A stretch of 64,000 bases of DNA from Cranoglanis bouderius (GCA_023630585.1 CM042539.1:7728755-7792754), one strand, 5' to 3'; shown: positions 1-14,069, numbered from the stretch's first letter. Notes: generated from the sequence alone by a model not told the origin. A program made the numbers and translations.

Positions 1-1549
1 AACTAGCATAATGACGTTTCATTTATTTACATTACAAATAGATAAATGCTTGTAAAAGCTGACTGAAATTATGTGATGTGTTTCCATAACAAAAAACGCT
101 TCCATGAGTCATTACAGACCGAGAAACCAACGATAAAGATTTGCATTTGTATTTGTACAGCAGTAGCTGTGTAGCTTTCAGATGAACTGTAACGATGAAT
201 TGAACATCACGTTCAACAAGTTGCCGGTTGCTAGGTAACAGATATGATTGATAATCGATTATCTTCTAGTTTAGGATGTCCTAACATCAGATAAGACGCT
301 GTAAAATAAGATATTATGCATGAATTAAGATTCTGAGTGTTTCTGTGATCATAACATTGTTATAACGTTATATGGATTAACGCAGAGCTCGAAATGATGT
401 TTGATGTCTGTATTTGTCTCTTCTAGAGTCCATGCTCTACCTGGATGGGAAAAGACACTTCGACGAAACGATGAAGAGCCAGTGAAGAACGTTCTGCATA
501 CGATCTGTCCATAAAGGAAGATTTCTTGCAGTGTAATGCAATGCAGCCACAAAACAAAATGAATGTAACTGTACTTTTTCAGAGGAGATGTTGTGTTGGA
601 CAAGTTCTGTTATTCTGTTCAGTTATAATTATACAAATATAGATTCAAAATATTCAAATGAAAATATTTATACTCGTAGTGACATTGAACATACTATTTT
701 TTTTTGTACATTTACACACAGGCTCTTCACTACAAGATGATGTTAAGTGTATTAGACTGTGTACTATTGACTGTGTCTATTGCACTTTTTATTAAGACAT
801 TAGGAGGCATTCTATATTTTCTATCCCCATATGGATATGCTGCTGAGTGTTTTCAATAACCAAAGTATCTAGCAGTCTTTCCACCACTAGACTGGCTGAA
901 AGATTTAGCAGAAATGTTTTGCTGGAGTCCTTGTTACTGTTTAAACTCTAAAATAATTTGCACCTTTCAGCTCCGTGATATTTTTCTTCATATTTTGAAT
1001 CTCACCCCTTTTCCAATGAATGACAGCTGTGTTATGTGGTTGTTGCCTTGTCTGTATATTACAATACAAATGGTTAGCAACCAGGAATCACTGCATGGAC
1101 TGTGATAGCTAGGAGTTAACAGAAGGGACGAAGCAAGAAAGTGATACGAGTGTTGTGTTATGAGAAACTTGATCAATGATACCAGTAAAGGAAAACCTAA
1201 AGTGCACTTATTCACCATTCTGAGAATAATGCTACTTTGGACTGGAAGGGTGTAAACACAATAAACTGAAAGTTTCACGTTCTTAGCGTGTGCACGTCAC
1301 GTACACGTCAGCTCTATTCAATCAAACATGCATGAATGCGTATCTTTTTAAAAAATTTTTTATAACACAAGCATTTGTTGTGTATTTCTCAAATGTTCAT
1401 GTTTTTTGTTAAACAGCTTTATAATAAAGTTTAATTAATATGCATAAATATTATTTTTAGTGTGCTTAAGTTCATAAAGGAGATATTTTTGTTGGAATTA
1501 TTGTGTCTAAAGATGGCAGAAATTTTGTTTTGTGCTGTATTTTAGTAAC

Positions 1550-1580
<31 letters not shown>
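1..1580. other. Upstream intergenic DNA, no gene seen
   Basis: AT-rich sequence with short, low-quality open frames on both strands and no recognisable domain, splice pair or promoter. It ends in a short ATT-repeat tract near 1551-1579. The abhd10 gene starts about 1 kb further on. A distant regulatory element or the end of an upstream gene cannot be excluded. Confidence 0.5.
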
Positions 1581-1589
1581 TACAATTAT

Positions 1590-2440
1590 ATCACAACACT
1601 GTTGAATTCTCAGATGTGTTTAATTTTTATAACAGCAGCTCCATAAGTAAATCACAAGTTTGTATTTATTTGCTCATTCTAATATGTTAACCTTTTACAC
1701 TATGTAGCAACGGCTAATTCACAGGAACTTGTACATAAACTAAGACTAATCATTTTTTTTTTTTTTTTTAAAGTTACTTTACGTCACGAAAAATGTCTAA
1801 TCCATGATATGGTTTAATTTTCTGTATGGACACATTTATTTAACATTTATGGAAGGAGTCTCCAGTGTCAGTGCTTTGTAACATTAAGTTTTACACCACA
1901 GGAGAGACAGTGAAGGTTACATTTTGTAGTTTTTATAACGACTATTAGATTTCCTTTGTCTTAGCTTAAAAAAAGAGAGACTGGTGAGGGAAAGACTGTT
2001 TAAAGCTGCTATAACATAAGTGATAACAGGAACTAACTTGTTTAGTGGCTATAAACGGATAAAGTATCCATCCATCCATCCATCCATTTCTGGACCACTT
2101 TTCCTACACGGGCTTGTGGGGATCCTGGAGCCTATCTCAGGGGACTCGGGGCACAAGGCGTGTTACACCCTGGACAAGGGGACATGTGGTGGAGGCGAGA
2201 ATCGAACAAACCCCATTTTTTAAATTGTAATAAATTGTAATCATTGCCAAATTGCTGTGGTGTAAGGGTGATAACAGTAACTCTGCTTCATCACACCACC
2301 CAGTCGTTAATTGTTTTCCCATTACGGCATGAGACAGAGTGTTTTATTCCTTACTTAATCATGCAGGTTATGGGAACTGGAGATGAACTAAACAGGTCTA
2401 GAACATTGTCTCCTATTTGCACGAAACGTCTGGAGTTTGA
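1590..2440 (+). mobile_element. MITE-like dispersed repeat (family R1), copy 1, split by a SINE
   Basis: This is one of at least eleven related copies in the window. Shared landmarks occur in order: a stretch ending in ATAACAGCAGCTC, a GGAGTCTCCAGTGTCAGTGC block near 1857, a CTGGTGAGGGAA block near 1981, an AATTGCTGTGGTGTAAG block near 2250, and the terminal GTTTTATTCCTTAC near 2341. The copy is interrupted at about 2064-2219 by an antisense SINE, after which the R1 sequence resumes. There is no coding capacity, so it must be non-autonomous. The superfamily is not determined. Confidence 0.6.
2064..2219 (-). mobile_element. tRNA-type SINE, antisense, inserted in R1 copy 1
   Basis: Read on the minus strand, the segment has a B-box-like GTTCGATTC near 2200, a body like the SINE at 54553-54893 ('CCTGAGATAGGCTCCAGGAT'-like block near 2130), and a tail of tandem GGAT units (CCATCCATCC on the + strand, 2067-2090). 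It is 5'-shortened compared with the sense copy. The R1 repeat continues on both sides, which dates the SINE as the younger insertion. Confidence 0.65.
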
Positions 2441-2653
2441 CTATTCATAAAAATGAAAGCAAATAAGTCATACAAATTAAAAGGTCAAACAAACGGTATA
2501 CTCTTCATTGGTGTACTATTATACATGTAATGGAGAAAAATAACAATGCTATAAATCTACTTGACAGGCAACCTGACGGAACGAGATTTTCCTTTATATG
2601 GCAACCCAGTGAAGTCTCGCGATATCTCCTCAGAGGGCGGTGCGTGGCGCAGT

Positions 2654-5313
2654 ATGGCAGCTGTAGTGTTAACACACTGCCGAAGACGAGCTTTTCAGGC
2701 TTTGGGAAATGGAGCAGTCCAGTTTCTCTCACCCAAATGTTTCCAGGGTCAGTAAAAACGAGTTTACTGTCGGCTGTTTTAATGCGGGGAAATTAATTAA
2801 CAGCGCTCTTATAAAGCAGGGACGTGAAGGGGGTGTGGCGTGGAAAAAGCCCTTCAGATGTTTTAGTCCTGTAGGAAATCTGCATGTGTTTGGTTTTGTG
2901 GAAGGATTTATTAGCTAGAAACTATGAATGCATCTATTTTGAGTGCTAAATATGTCGGGGTTTTGTTGTTGTTGTTGTTGTGGTGGTGGTGGTGGTGTTT
3001 ATGTATGTGTAAATTGTGATCAGGCACTTATGAAACTTATGTAACACTCATTTGTCACTATTACCTTGTACTTGACCATTTTTATTAAAGGTGCAATAGT
3101 CGATTTGTTTTATTCCTTACTTATACCTGGAAGATATATAGAACATGATAAAAACACAATGAATTAAGCCCTGGCCTTAGCAGAGCTTAGCAGTCGCTGA
3201 GAAACCACGTTTGGAAAACTGGCTTCCGGTCCGGAAAGCTTGTTTTTATTTTTAGTGCGCCTCCTGTCAGTCAGTCAGTCAGTCTACTTGTTGAAAATAA
3301 ATCTGAGCCAATAACAATCCAGTGTTTCAGACTGCTATAATTCATTGTGTTTAACTCCTAAGTTGATCACTTGTGAGCTGTAGGTATTTACAGCCCTGCT
3401 AAGTTTAGTATTTTTCCACCTAAATTTAATCATCAGCTAATTATTATGCAACTCATGAGTTAAAGTGGATGCTGGATAAAAAATAAGCACTGCGCTTCCA
3501 GGATGTAAGTTTGACATTCTTGGTATAAGATGATGGTGGTGTTTCGTTTTGTAGTTATTTTGTATCATTTTAAGAAATGGCGTAGCAGTTGTTTAAAGTT
3601 GTGTCTTTAACGTATAAACACAGGAGTCAGACAGAAGTCCAGTACCGTACAGTACGTTTCCCGGCCGGACCTTCCGAAGCTGGCCTATCGCAAAGTGAAA
3701 GGGAAGAGTCCTGGCGTGATGTTCCTGCCCGGCTATGGCTCTAACATGAATGGACCAAAAGCAGAAGCACTAGAGGAATTCTGCAGGTCTTTAGGTCATT
3801 CGTATTTGAGGTAAACACACTGTAAACACCATCCTTCGTTATGTTCATTGTAAATCAGATGAAACAATATATCGTTGTATTATGTAACTCCTATGTATTG
3901 TAATTGTAGTTTATTAAGACACAGTATGCCACAACACTGTTCAGTTCTGGTTTGGTTTGATTGGTCGGGATTTATAACAGCAGCTCTAACAGTAGCACAG
4001 CTGCAAATCATAGTTTCCGTAGTAACAGCTCATTCACAGGGACTTCATGATCCTAACTATGATGACTAATAACAGTCTAAAAAACGTATGTAATCGTTGA
4101 TATGGTGAAGTTTTCTGTGAAGAGGCATTTATTTAACATTTACGGAAGGAGTCTCCAGTGTCAGGGCATTATAACAGTCAGAGGAAAAGCTGTACCCTTT
4201 CCCACATTTTCAGAACAGAGGAGTTTACGCTTTGTGGTTTCTTTATAACTTGGCAAGAGAAAAAAGAGAAGCTGGTGAGGGAATGAAGGTTTATAGCTGC
4301 TATAATGTGAGTGAGAACAGGAACTTGATGTTCCACAACCTTAAGTGTAACTATAAACCGATTAAAAAGTGCACCATATAATTTTTACTTGATAAAACTA
4401 ATCGTAATCGTTGGCAAATTGCTGTCACTCAGTAAAAGGAATAAAACACTTCAGGGTGTGCTGTTATAAGAAAGTAATCAACTTCAAGCTGGTAACATTA
4501 TTGATTATTTTTCTATAACAGCACACACACCCCAAGTGTTTTAGTCCTTACATAATGATTGTCCTACATAATATTCCCATAAATGAATGTCGGTGCAGGA
4601 CATTAATCTGTTTGTGTGCTTGTGTAGGTTTGATTATTCCGGTCATGGAGCTTCAGAAGGCGTTTTCTCAGAGGGAACGATCGGAAGCTGGAAGAAGGAC
4701 GTTCTCTTCATGTTGGATGAAGTTGCAGAAGGGCCTCAGGTCACATTTTAATAATATTTTCCTGTAATTAGATGGATTGTTGGCAGTGTTACCAGATTTA
4801 ACACACAGATTTAAACTAATCCAGGCTCTGCTCCTATTGCCATCACGTGAGTTAAGGCTTTTTACTAAAATGCATAAAGTCCAGACGAATTAATATTATA
4901 TTGTAATTTCTTGTTCCTAGAAAAACAAAATCTGCTCCTGAAGCATGGTTAAAACCCTTTCACTTTTCACAGTTCACTATAAACCATCCTGTGTAGGGTA
5001 AATCCTATCTCCAATCCCATCTACTATAAATTCTACCTAAAATAAAATAAAATAAATAGCTAAATTTACTGTATAGGAATAACAATGTAATAACAAAATA
5101 GCCCTAAATCGCCTTGCCGTTTATAACATTTTCACACAAGGACATTAAATGACTATCAAATAACTAATAGTAGGCCATTTCTTTCTTTTTTTTATTATAT
5201 CCCAGGCGAGTGGGATTAAAAATGACCTTAATAATGGAGACAAATTAGCAGGAAAATTGTCCGATCTGTCAACACTTACTTAATAAGTAATTTTCTGCAG
5301 GAGCTTTGAATGA

Positions 5314-5344
<31 letters not shown>

Positions 5345-8300
5345 CAAGCATATCCATCAGGAATGATCTCAGTTATATATACAGTATAATAACCCTTTTT
5401 TCCCCACTGTATTATTTGCATTTGTTTAAAAGGCATTTACAGCCGTGGCCAAAAGTTTTGAGAATGACACAAGTATTAATTTTCACAAAGTCTACTGCTT
5501 CAGTGTTTTTAGATCTTTTTGTCAGATGTTACTAACTGTTACTGAAGTATAATCACAAGCATTTCACAAGTGTCGATGGCTTTTATTGACAATTACATGA
5601 AGTTTATGCAAAGAGTCAATATTTGCAGTGTTGACCCTTCTTTTTCAAGACCTCTGCAATTCTCCCTGGCATGCTGTCAATCAACCTCTGGGTCACATCC
5701 TGACTGATGGCAGCCCATTCTTGCATAATCAATGCTTGGAGTTTGTCAGAGTTTGTGGGTTTTTGTTTGTCCACCCGCCTCTTGAGGATTGACCACAAAT
5801 TCTCAATGGGATTAAGGTCTGGGGAGTTTCCTGGCCATGGACCCAAAATGTCAATGTTTTGTTCCCCGAGCCACTTCGTTATCACTTTTGCCTTGTGTCA
5901 AGGTGCCCCATCATGCTGGAAAAGGCATTATTCGTCATCAAACTGTTCTTGGATGGCTGGGAGAAGTTGCTCTCTGAGGATGTACCATTCTTTATTCATG
6001 GCTGTGTTCTTAGGCAAAATTGTGAGTGAGCCCACTCCCTTGGCTGAGAAGCAACCCCACACATGAGTGGTCTCAGGATGCTTTACTGTTGGCATGACAC
6101 AGGACTGATGGTAGCGCTCACCTTTTCTTCTCCGGACAAGCTTTTTTCCAGATGCCCCAAACAATCGGAAAGGGGATTCATCAGAGAAAATGACATTACC
6201 CCAGTCCTCAGCAGTCCAATCCCTGTACTTTTTGCAGAATAGCAGTCTGTCCCTGATGTTTTTCCTGGAGAGAAGTGGCTTCTTTGCTGCCCTTCTTGAC
6301 ACCAGGCCATCCTCCAAAAGTCTTCGCCTTACTGTGCGTGCAGACGCACTCACACCTGCCTGCTGCCATTCCTGAGCAAGCTCTGCACTGGTGGTGCCCC
6401 GATCCCGCAGCTGAATCAACTTTAGGAGACGGTCCTGGCGCTTGCTGGACTTTCTTGGGCGCCCTGAAGCCTTCTTCACAACAGTTGAACCTCTCTCCTT
6501 GAAGGTCTTGATGATCCGATAAATGGTTGATTTAGGTGCAATCTTACTAGCAGCAATATCCTTGCCTGTGAATCCCTTTTTGTGCAAAGCAATGATGGCT
6601 GCACGTGTTTCCTTGCAGGTAACCATAGTTAACAGAGGAAGAACAATAATTTCAAGCACCACTCTCCTTTTAAAGCTTCCAGTCTGTTATTCTAACTCAA
6701 TCAGCATGACAGAGTGATCTCCAGCCTTGTCCTCATTAACACTCTCACCTGTGTTAACGAGAGAATCACTGACATGATGTCAGCTGGTCCTTTTGTGGAA
6801 GGGCTGAAATGCAGTGGACATGTTTTTTTGGGATTAAGTTCATTTTCATGGCAAAGAGGAACTTTGAAATTAATTGCAATTCATCTGATCACTCTTCATA
6901 ACATTCTGGAGTATATGCAAATTGCCATCATAAAAACTGAGGCAGCAGACTTTGTAAAAATTAATATTTGTGTCGTTCTCAAAGCTTTTGGCCACGGCTG
7001 TAAATGCACGTCTTCTGCAGATACCTCCTTTCAGACAGCTGCTCATTTTACTGCAAATGTCTGAATGTTGATTTTGGTCTAATGCTGTAGTAATTGTTGA
7101 TTTTTTTTTTTTTAATTTTGCTGCAGATTCTGGTGGGCTCCAGCATGGGCGGCTGGCTGATGCTGCTCGCCGCGATCGCTCGACCCGAGAAGACGAAAGC
7201 TCTCGTGGGCATTTCGACATCAGCTGATCATTTTGTCACAGCATTTAAATCCCTCCCTCTGCAGGTAAGAAGCACGTTAGCTACACGGCACACACAATGC
7301 CAGAAAAATGTCCTATATTCAGAGAAATATTGATGGTTACGTTGTGGAACGTTCACGAAAGAAGTGGGTTCCCTCACCAGCCTCTCTTTTTTTCTCTGTT
7401 TTGAAGTTAATATTACAAAAAAAAAAAAAAAAAAACCACAGCTTGTCATGATAACAAGAAACCGCAAAGCGTAAAGACTTTCCCGTGGTGGAAACCTTGC
7501 TGACCGTTACAAAGCGCTGACACTGGAGACTCCTTCCATAAATGTTAGATAAACGTCTCTTTTTACGAAAAACTTCACCTGATTACTGATTCTACATTTT
7601 TATTTGTAAAATAACGGGCTTTTTTTTCTGTCAGAAAATTTGTCAACACCCTCTGATCAGTCAGAATCTGTGATATAAAACAGTGTAGCAAAAACATTAA
7701 CATTATTGCTATTTAGGATTTCTTATTATGACATACTGTCATACTTCCACAGGACTTGTAATAAATAAATGCTGACTATGACTTCTGAATACGTCCTCAA
7801 AAGAAACATGGGTTGAAAAATGCACCGTTATTTATCCAAAACTTGCTATGTTGGAATGACAATGGCAGCAGAATAAAATAATTTACGGAAAGTTGTCCCC
7901 CGCTCTGTACTTAGCTGGTTTGCTCGTTAGCATGTTGCAATACATTTCATACAAAATGCAGATTTGAAAAAATGAATAGAAATAACAACTAGAAAATCAG
8001 ATCCACTCTTTCCCATATCGATGTTGATGCCTCATTTCTTTCATTCTCCGCGCATCAGACAAGAAAGGAGTTCGAAGACCAGGGTGTGTGGACGATCCCG
8101 ACCAAAAGCAACAAAGAAGGTGTGTACACTGTTAGCATGGACTTGCTGAAGGAAGCAGAGAACCACTGCTTGCTGCAGAGCCCCATCCCCATCACATGCC
8201 CCGTGCGCCTGATCCACGGCCTGAAGGACGAAGACGTGCCCTGGCACATCTCCATACAGGTTGCGGATCGCGTGCTGAGCAACGACGTAGACGTCATCCT

Positions 8301-8400
8301 CCGGCGCCAGGGGCAGCACCTCATGGCTGACAAGGATGACGTCAAGCTCATGGTGTACACCATCGATGACCTCATCGACAAGCTGACCACCATGGCGTGA
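2654..8400 (+). CDS. abhd10: Mycophenolic acid acyl-glucuronide esterase / depalmitoylase ABHD10, mitochondrial
   Basis: Five coding exons: 2654-2747, 3624-3810, 4628-4739, 7127-7264 and 8059-8400. Phases join cleanly to give 290 aa, against 306 in human. The first ~35 residues are Arg-rich and acid-free (MAAVVLTHCRRRAF...), as expected of a mitochondrial presequence. The rest is an alpha/beta hydrolase: FLPGYGSNM oxyanion region, FDYSGHG, nucleophile elbow G-S-S-M-G (Ser137), HGLKD with Asp234, and GQH with His264. All three lie 15 residues before the human triad positions, so the enzyme looks intact. In mammals ABHD10 hydrolyses acyl-glucuronides and depalmitoylates mitochondrial peroxiredoxin-5; that role is known for the family and inferred here. 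The start was chosen for its presequence and good Kozak context. Intron 3 (4740-7126) holds a Tc1 element, and introns 2 and 4 hold R1 repeats. The intron 3 donor (GTCACA) is weak. Confidence 0.95.
3840..4555 (+). mobile_element. MITE-like repeat family R1, copy 2
   Basis: Nearly full-length copy in abhd10 intron 2, same orientation as copy 1. It shows CACAACACTGTTCAG, ATAACAGCAGCTC, GGAGTCTCCAGTGTCAG, a CTGGTGAGGGAA block, and an inverted pair at the end: AAAACACTTCAGGGTGTGCT near 4443 against AGCACACACACCCCAAGTGTTTT near 4505. The terminal hairpin supports a MITE-type origin. Confidence 0.65.
5440..7000 (-). mobile_element. Tc1/mariner transposon, near full length (1561 bp)
   Basis: The element is bounded by inverted repeats beginning CAGCCGTGGCCAAAAG on both ends and imperfectly matched over about 60 bp. 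It is flanked by TA at 5438-5439 and 7001-7002, the normal Tc1/mariner target duplication. It lies in abhd10 intron 3, antisense to the host gene, with its transposase on the minus strand. The long matching ends and very few lesions suggest a fairly recent insertion. Confidence 0.95.
5616..6626 (-). pseudogene. Tc1-like transposase, inactivated by two nonsense codons
   Basis: A 336-codon frame from MVTCKETRAAII to ...KKKGQHCKY, the normal length for a Tc1 transposase. It has an N-terminal paired-like HTH region with two helix-turn-helix parts, a GRPRKSSK basic linker, and a DDE domain: first Asp in FSDES, second in FQHDGAP, Glu in NPIENLW. Thirty-five residues separate the second Asp from the Glu (DD35E), one more than the common Tc1 DD34E spacing. 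The frame is intact except for TAA at 5928-5930 and TGA at 5898-5900. Both fall around the second catalytic Asp, so this copy cannot make a full enzyme without readthrough. Confidence 0.93.
7340..7700 (-). mobile_element. MITE-like repeat family R1, copy 3
   Basis: Reverse-orientation copy in abhd10 intron 4. It contains TTCCCTCACCAGCCTCTC, CACTGGAGACTCCTTCCATAA, and a final block resembling AATTTGTCAACACCCTCTGATC. It is 5'- and 3'-incomplete relative to copy 2. Confidence 0.55.
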
Positions 8401-8651
8401 CGGACAAGGACGAAAAACAAACCAGGCCAAACAACCAGAACTTCCCGAGAGAACCTCTTTCCTTAGTGCCTTCGTTTCCTGAGTCATGGTTTAGTATGTG
8501 TGGTTTTTTTTTGTTTTTTTTTTCATTATTATTTCTGTTTACACTTTAGTGTAGATTAGGTGTCTGATTAAAGCTGCTCCTTTTGACAGTATTGTTCTCC
8601 TGGTTCATTATCACAGTCTCCTGTGCCTTCTTTACCACATCATATTAACCA

Positions 8652-8657
8652 AATAAA
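8652..8657 (+). terminator. Polyadenylation signal for abhd10
   Basis: AATAAA about 250 bp after the abhd10 stop. An ATTAAA at about 8568 is an alternative earlier signal. Confidence 0.5.
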
Positions 8658-8699
8658 TCTTGTTATATCCATTGTAAGCTTCCTTCTCTATTTATAAAT

Positions 8700-9364
8700 G
8701 ATCCGATTCAACAAATCATGATTTGTTCCAGAGATTTATCAAGCTGACGCATCACAGCTGACCTTTTGATTCAGATTTTATCTCCACTCTTTCCTGTATG
8801 TACTGTATAATGTCGGTATTGAGCCACTCACTCCACTCCAGGAATTACTCGGTTGTTTATTAACATGCGATTATGACAAAGTGTGTGCAGTGAACCGTGA
8901 CTCGGGCGTCCAGCAGCGACGCTTGATCTCACTCCCCAACTACCAGAGTGACCTTTCAGCCAGTCACCGACGACACACAATCAGCCAGAGCGAAATTAAA
9001 ACGGACGTAACGCTGTAATGCGCTCGTTTTATTAAAATAGTCATACATAATACATAAGAGCAGGCAGGAAAATTTCTGGAATTTCCCTTGAGCACTGCAG
9101 CACCGAGTCGATTTATTATTTAACTCAATCCAACTATTCAAATATGAAGCAAATACTATGTGACATTATAATTGTTTAGTGGAGCTGTTTGCTGATGCCA
9201 TTTATTCCTTTTTACTCAGTTAAGGGTTCTTTGGATAGTTCGTGTGGAATATCACCTAGACAATAAGAGAAACGCAATAAAAGGTTCAATAAGGGTTTTA
9301 TGGATAGTCACAGATTTTTAACTTCCTAAAGGTGAATTTTTGGGACTTTGAGAAGATCCTTAAG

Positions 9365-9449
<85 letters not shown>

Positions 9450-10680
9450 GTTCTAGGAAGAAACTTGAAGAGTTCTCCTAGAGGCACAGAACCAAAGAGC
9501 CCCTTTAGGGTGCTAGATTTATCCATTTATTCTAAAAATATACAATAATTTTTGTTTTTCATATTTACTCTTAAATGTAACCACAAGATTTTCTAAATAA
9601 TCTTTTTTTGTGGCAGTTTTATTTAGAAAGCTCTAAAATTAATGCTCATTTGGAAAACTGAGTGATTACTTTTCTTACTAGATACAGAACTCCAGAACTA
9701 TTGGCACCCTTACTGAAAATGATTTAATATTTAGAATAAAAGCTTTAGTTTGTGGATCTTGGAGACCTCTTAAAGGTTCCGTGTAGAACCCGACAACAGA
9801 CCGAATTCCAAGTAGAGCCCTTTTAGGCAGCTAAGAAAACTTGAGGAACCCATTAATCCTCTGAAAGTGTGTGAGTACAAGCACATGCAATGAGCACTGT
9901 ATTGTTTTGAGCTGAATCATGTAGGGATGCTGATTTTATTTTTAGCACAATATTTTATTAAACGTTTATACTGACAAACCTTTTCAGAACTCATATTTTT
10001 CTTTCTGCGAAAAATTGGTTAAAAAATGTGAAAGACTAAATCTAGCACCCTACATGGGTTCTTCAGTTTCTTTAAGGTTGTGTTTGTCATATATACATTA
10101 CAGCACAGTGAAGGTCTTTTCTTCGCATATCCCAGCTTGTTAGGAAGTTGGGGTCAGAGCACAGGGTCAGCCATGAGAAGGTGACCCCTGTTCCAGGAAT
10201 AAGCTGAAGATCAATGAATGAATGAATGAATTTGGGCCTCGGTCATTTTACAACTATATATTTCTTTTGAAAAATAGTTTCTCTGTGAATGATTTTTAAA
10301 TTTATTTATTTTATTTTATTTTTTTTTTTTGCCAGAGGAAAGATTTCTGAAGGGTGGCATTAATTCTGGAGCTGATTGCATCATGTAGGCAGTGTATTGC
10401 TGTTTTGGGCAGAGGTTGCAGATGCTATCTATATCAATAATGTGCCTAATCTAATTGGGACAGGGCCTGGCTCTGCTGTCGTTGATGCTAGTGAACTTTA
10501 AAGAGCTCTGGATGCCTTTTCTTCCTCGCGCACAGGGTACAAACTGAGATGCAGGGCCTACAGCTTAAACATTTTTCTAAGAATCTTAAAGTTAACGTTT
10601 TTATTTATTATTTATTGCGTGTCTGTATAAAATGCATGGTGACCAGTGTCTCGTGCTGGATGTCAGGGTCAGTAAACATG
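8700..10680. other. Intergenic DNA between abhd10 and tagln3
   Basis: No gene recognised. It holds a long AT microsatellite (9369-9447) and degenerate repeat DNA with recurring phrases of the type 'AGGAACCC / AGAACCC...TTTAGGGTGCTAGAT' (about 9220-9860). Similar phrases recur in the tagln3 intron and near 54010-54230. A short (AATG)n tract lies near 10216-10230. Confidence 0.5.
9369..9447. repeat. (AT)n microsatellite
   Basis: About 39 uninterrupted TA/AT dinucleotides. The track produces meaningless Tyr-Ile frames. Confidence 0.95.
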
Positions 10681-10683
10681 TCA

Positions 10684-10927
10684 GTGTGTGTGTGTGTGTG
10701 TGTGTGTATGTGTTACGCACATGGCTCAATACATTATGACGCTTCTGTCATTGGCTAGAAGTGTCTCGAGACCCTGTTGTGACGCTTGCCTATATAACGG
10801 GGCTCGTGCCAGCGGGACGGCGTGTCCGCGCGCGCCCCACCCAGAGCTGCATGGACGCTTCATTTCCGCGACTCCAGAGAGCGCGCGCAGGACATCAGGA
10901 TTATAACAGGAGCATCCTTCTCCTCCG
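10684..10927 (+). promoter_or_regulatory. tagln3: Probable tagln3 promoter and non-coding first exon
   Basis: A TATATAA box at 10791-10797 is followed by a GC-rich stretch with GCGCGC blocks and ends in a consensus splice donor (CCG|GTGAGT, exon end at 10927). The next exon starts around 11925-11937 and carries the tagln3 ATG at 11995. A TSS about 25-30 bp after the TATA box would give a 5' UTR exon of roughly 100 bp. A GT microsatellite (10684-10707) lies just upstream. The assignment rests on position and splice logic, without transcript evidence. Confidence 0.7.
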
Positions 10928-11970
10928 GTGAGTCTCTCAAAACATCACGGGAATACGTGGAAAATCACTTGGCATAAAGCTTATTATGTATTGCTATTCA
11001 TCTCAAACTAATATTTGAGTATAGCATTATAATACCAATTTTTATTCTCTCTAAACTTATTATTTTCTTTATTTGTTATGATAAACAAAATGTCTGCTTC
11101 TTATGGAAAATAAAGTGCATCACTGTGTTGCAAGTTTGCTTTATACATGCTTTATACATAGCTGCAATCAGGGTTGCCAGATTGTTGTGAAGCTTTACAG
11201 CCCAAAAACATAAACACTGGCTCCTATGTTAAGCCTGATATTAATAATAAATTTACAAACGAATTTGGAAAAATAATTCAGACATAATAGTTCAGATTGA
11301 ATCAGGATTAAGATCTCTGTCCACTCTTCCTCAGATGTTTAACTGGATTTTCTCCACCAAGTACTTTTACACGTTTTTTTTATTTTATTTTTTGTATCAC
11401 TAACTCAACAGTGTAAAATAGCTATAAAACAAAACAAAATAAAACTGCTCTATGTTTTAATTTATAATTAGGAATTACTTCCTATTACTAATCGACTTGA
11501 AATGTGCAATTTTAAATGCCATTTATGAATGTTATGTTAAATATATAAATATATTTTACCCACTAAAGCACGTTTTATGAATTATGTAGTAGCTAAAGGC
11601 TTTGTAATGTAGGAACACGCCCAATCTGGCAACCCTGACTGGTTTAAAATGAGTGACCACACCCCGGCTGCTGTGAAACTGTCTGTCACATCATCACAAC
11701 ATCTATCCTGTATATTAATCCATGCAACCTAATACAAATTGCATTTATGGTTGAGCTTTAAAACAGTTTTTGGGATGAGTTCATGTCTTCAAATTGTTGT
11801 TGATATACAGTAAGCAAACTGGGAAACACAGACAGTCATTATATGATTACAAAGTGAACTGTTTAGATTATACTATGTCCGTGTTACTATACTTCACTGT
11901 GTGAGAAAAAAAAATTTTCTCTAGAATTTAGCCACAGAAAGATCGGACAGGTTTTCCCTGGCTGCTTTGA

Positions 11971-13387
<1,417 letters not shown>

Positions 13388-14069
13388 CCCAGCCTGGAGA
13401 TGACCTACCACCTGCATCAGACACCCAGAAGACCTTAATCTGTGCAGACGAGCAACATCTGGTTCAGTCATCGGTTTCATTAATGCTTTTGGTTGTCAAA
13501 ATAATGAGGTAGAGTACTTTTAATATCAGTGTCCTTTTAAAATGTCTTGAAATTCCACGTATGATATTAATTCATAACTTATTAACAAACTTATTAGCAT
13601 GACTAATATGTTATTTTATTTCTATTTACTATAATATACATGTTTAGCAGTATCCATAATCACAAAAAACTTTTTTTTAACATAAATACCTAGAGCTGTG
13701 TGAGGCCCATTACTGTAATCAAGTCAAAACAGCTGCTGTTATCTCTGTAAACACTTAAACTATGTCTAAAAACACATACTACCATACTAATAATATGTCA
13801 GTATAGTAGTATTACATATTACATAGGCATACATACACTGACCTCCGTGTTAACAGTTGCACAATGATTAAAAAATCCACACACAAAACTTCCTGTCAGC
13901 TTTGTACCATGTGTGAATACAGATTTGTATTTATTTCCTTATTTAAGTGCCAAAACTCCCCAAATACATGGGGGAAAAAAAAAGTTTGTCTTTCCGTTTG
14001 GAATTGTGTGTTATAAGTTTATATCCAAGTTTCATATTATGCGCCGTTGTTTTGCTTGTGAAGATGTTT

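Noticed and set aside
5707..6066. 119-codon plus-strand frame
   Set aside because: Antisense to the Tc1 transposase; shadow frame.
8041..8487. 148-codon minus-strand frame
   Set aside because: Antisense shadow of the terminal abhd10 exon, whose sense reading carries the catalytic Asp and His.
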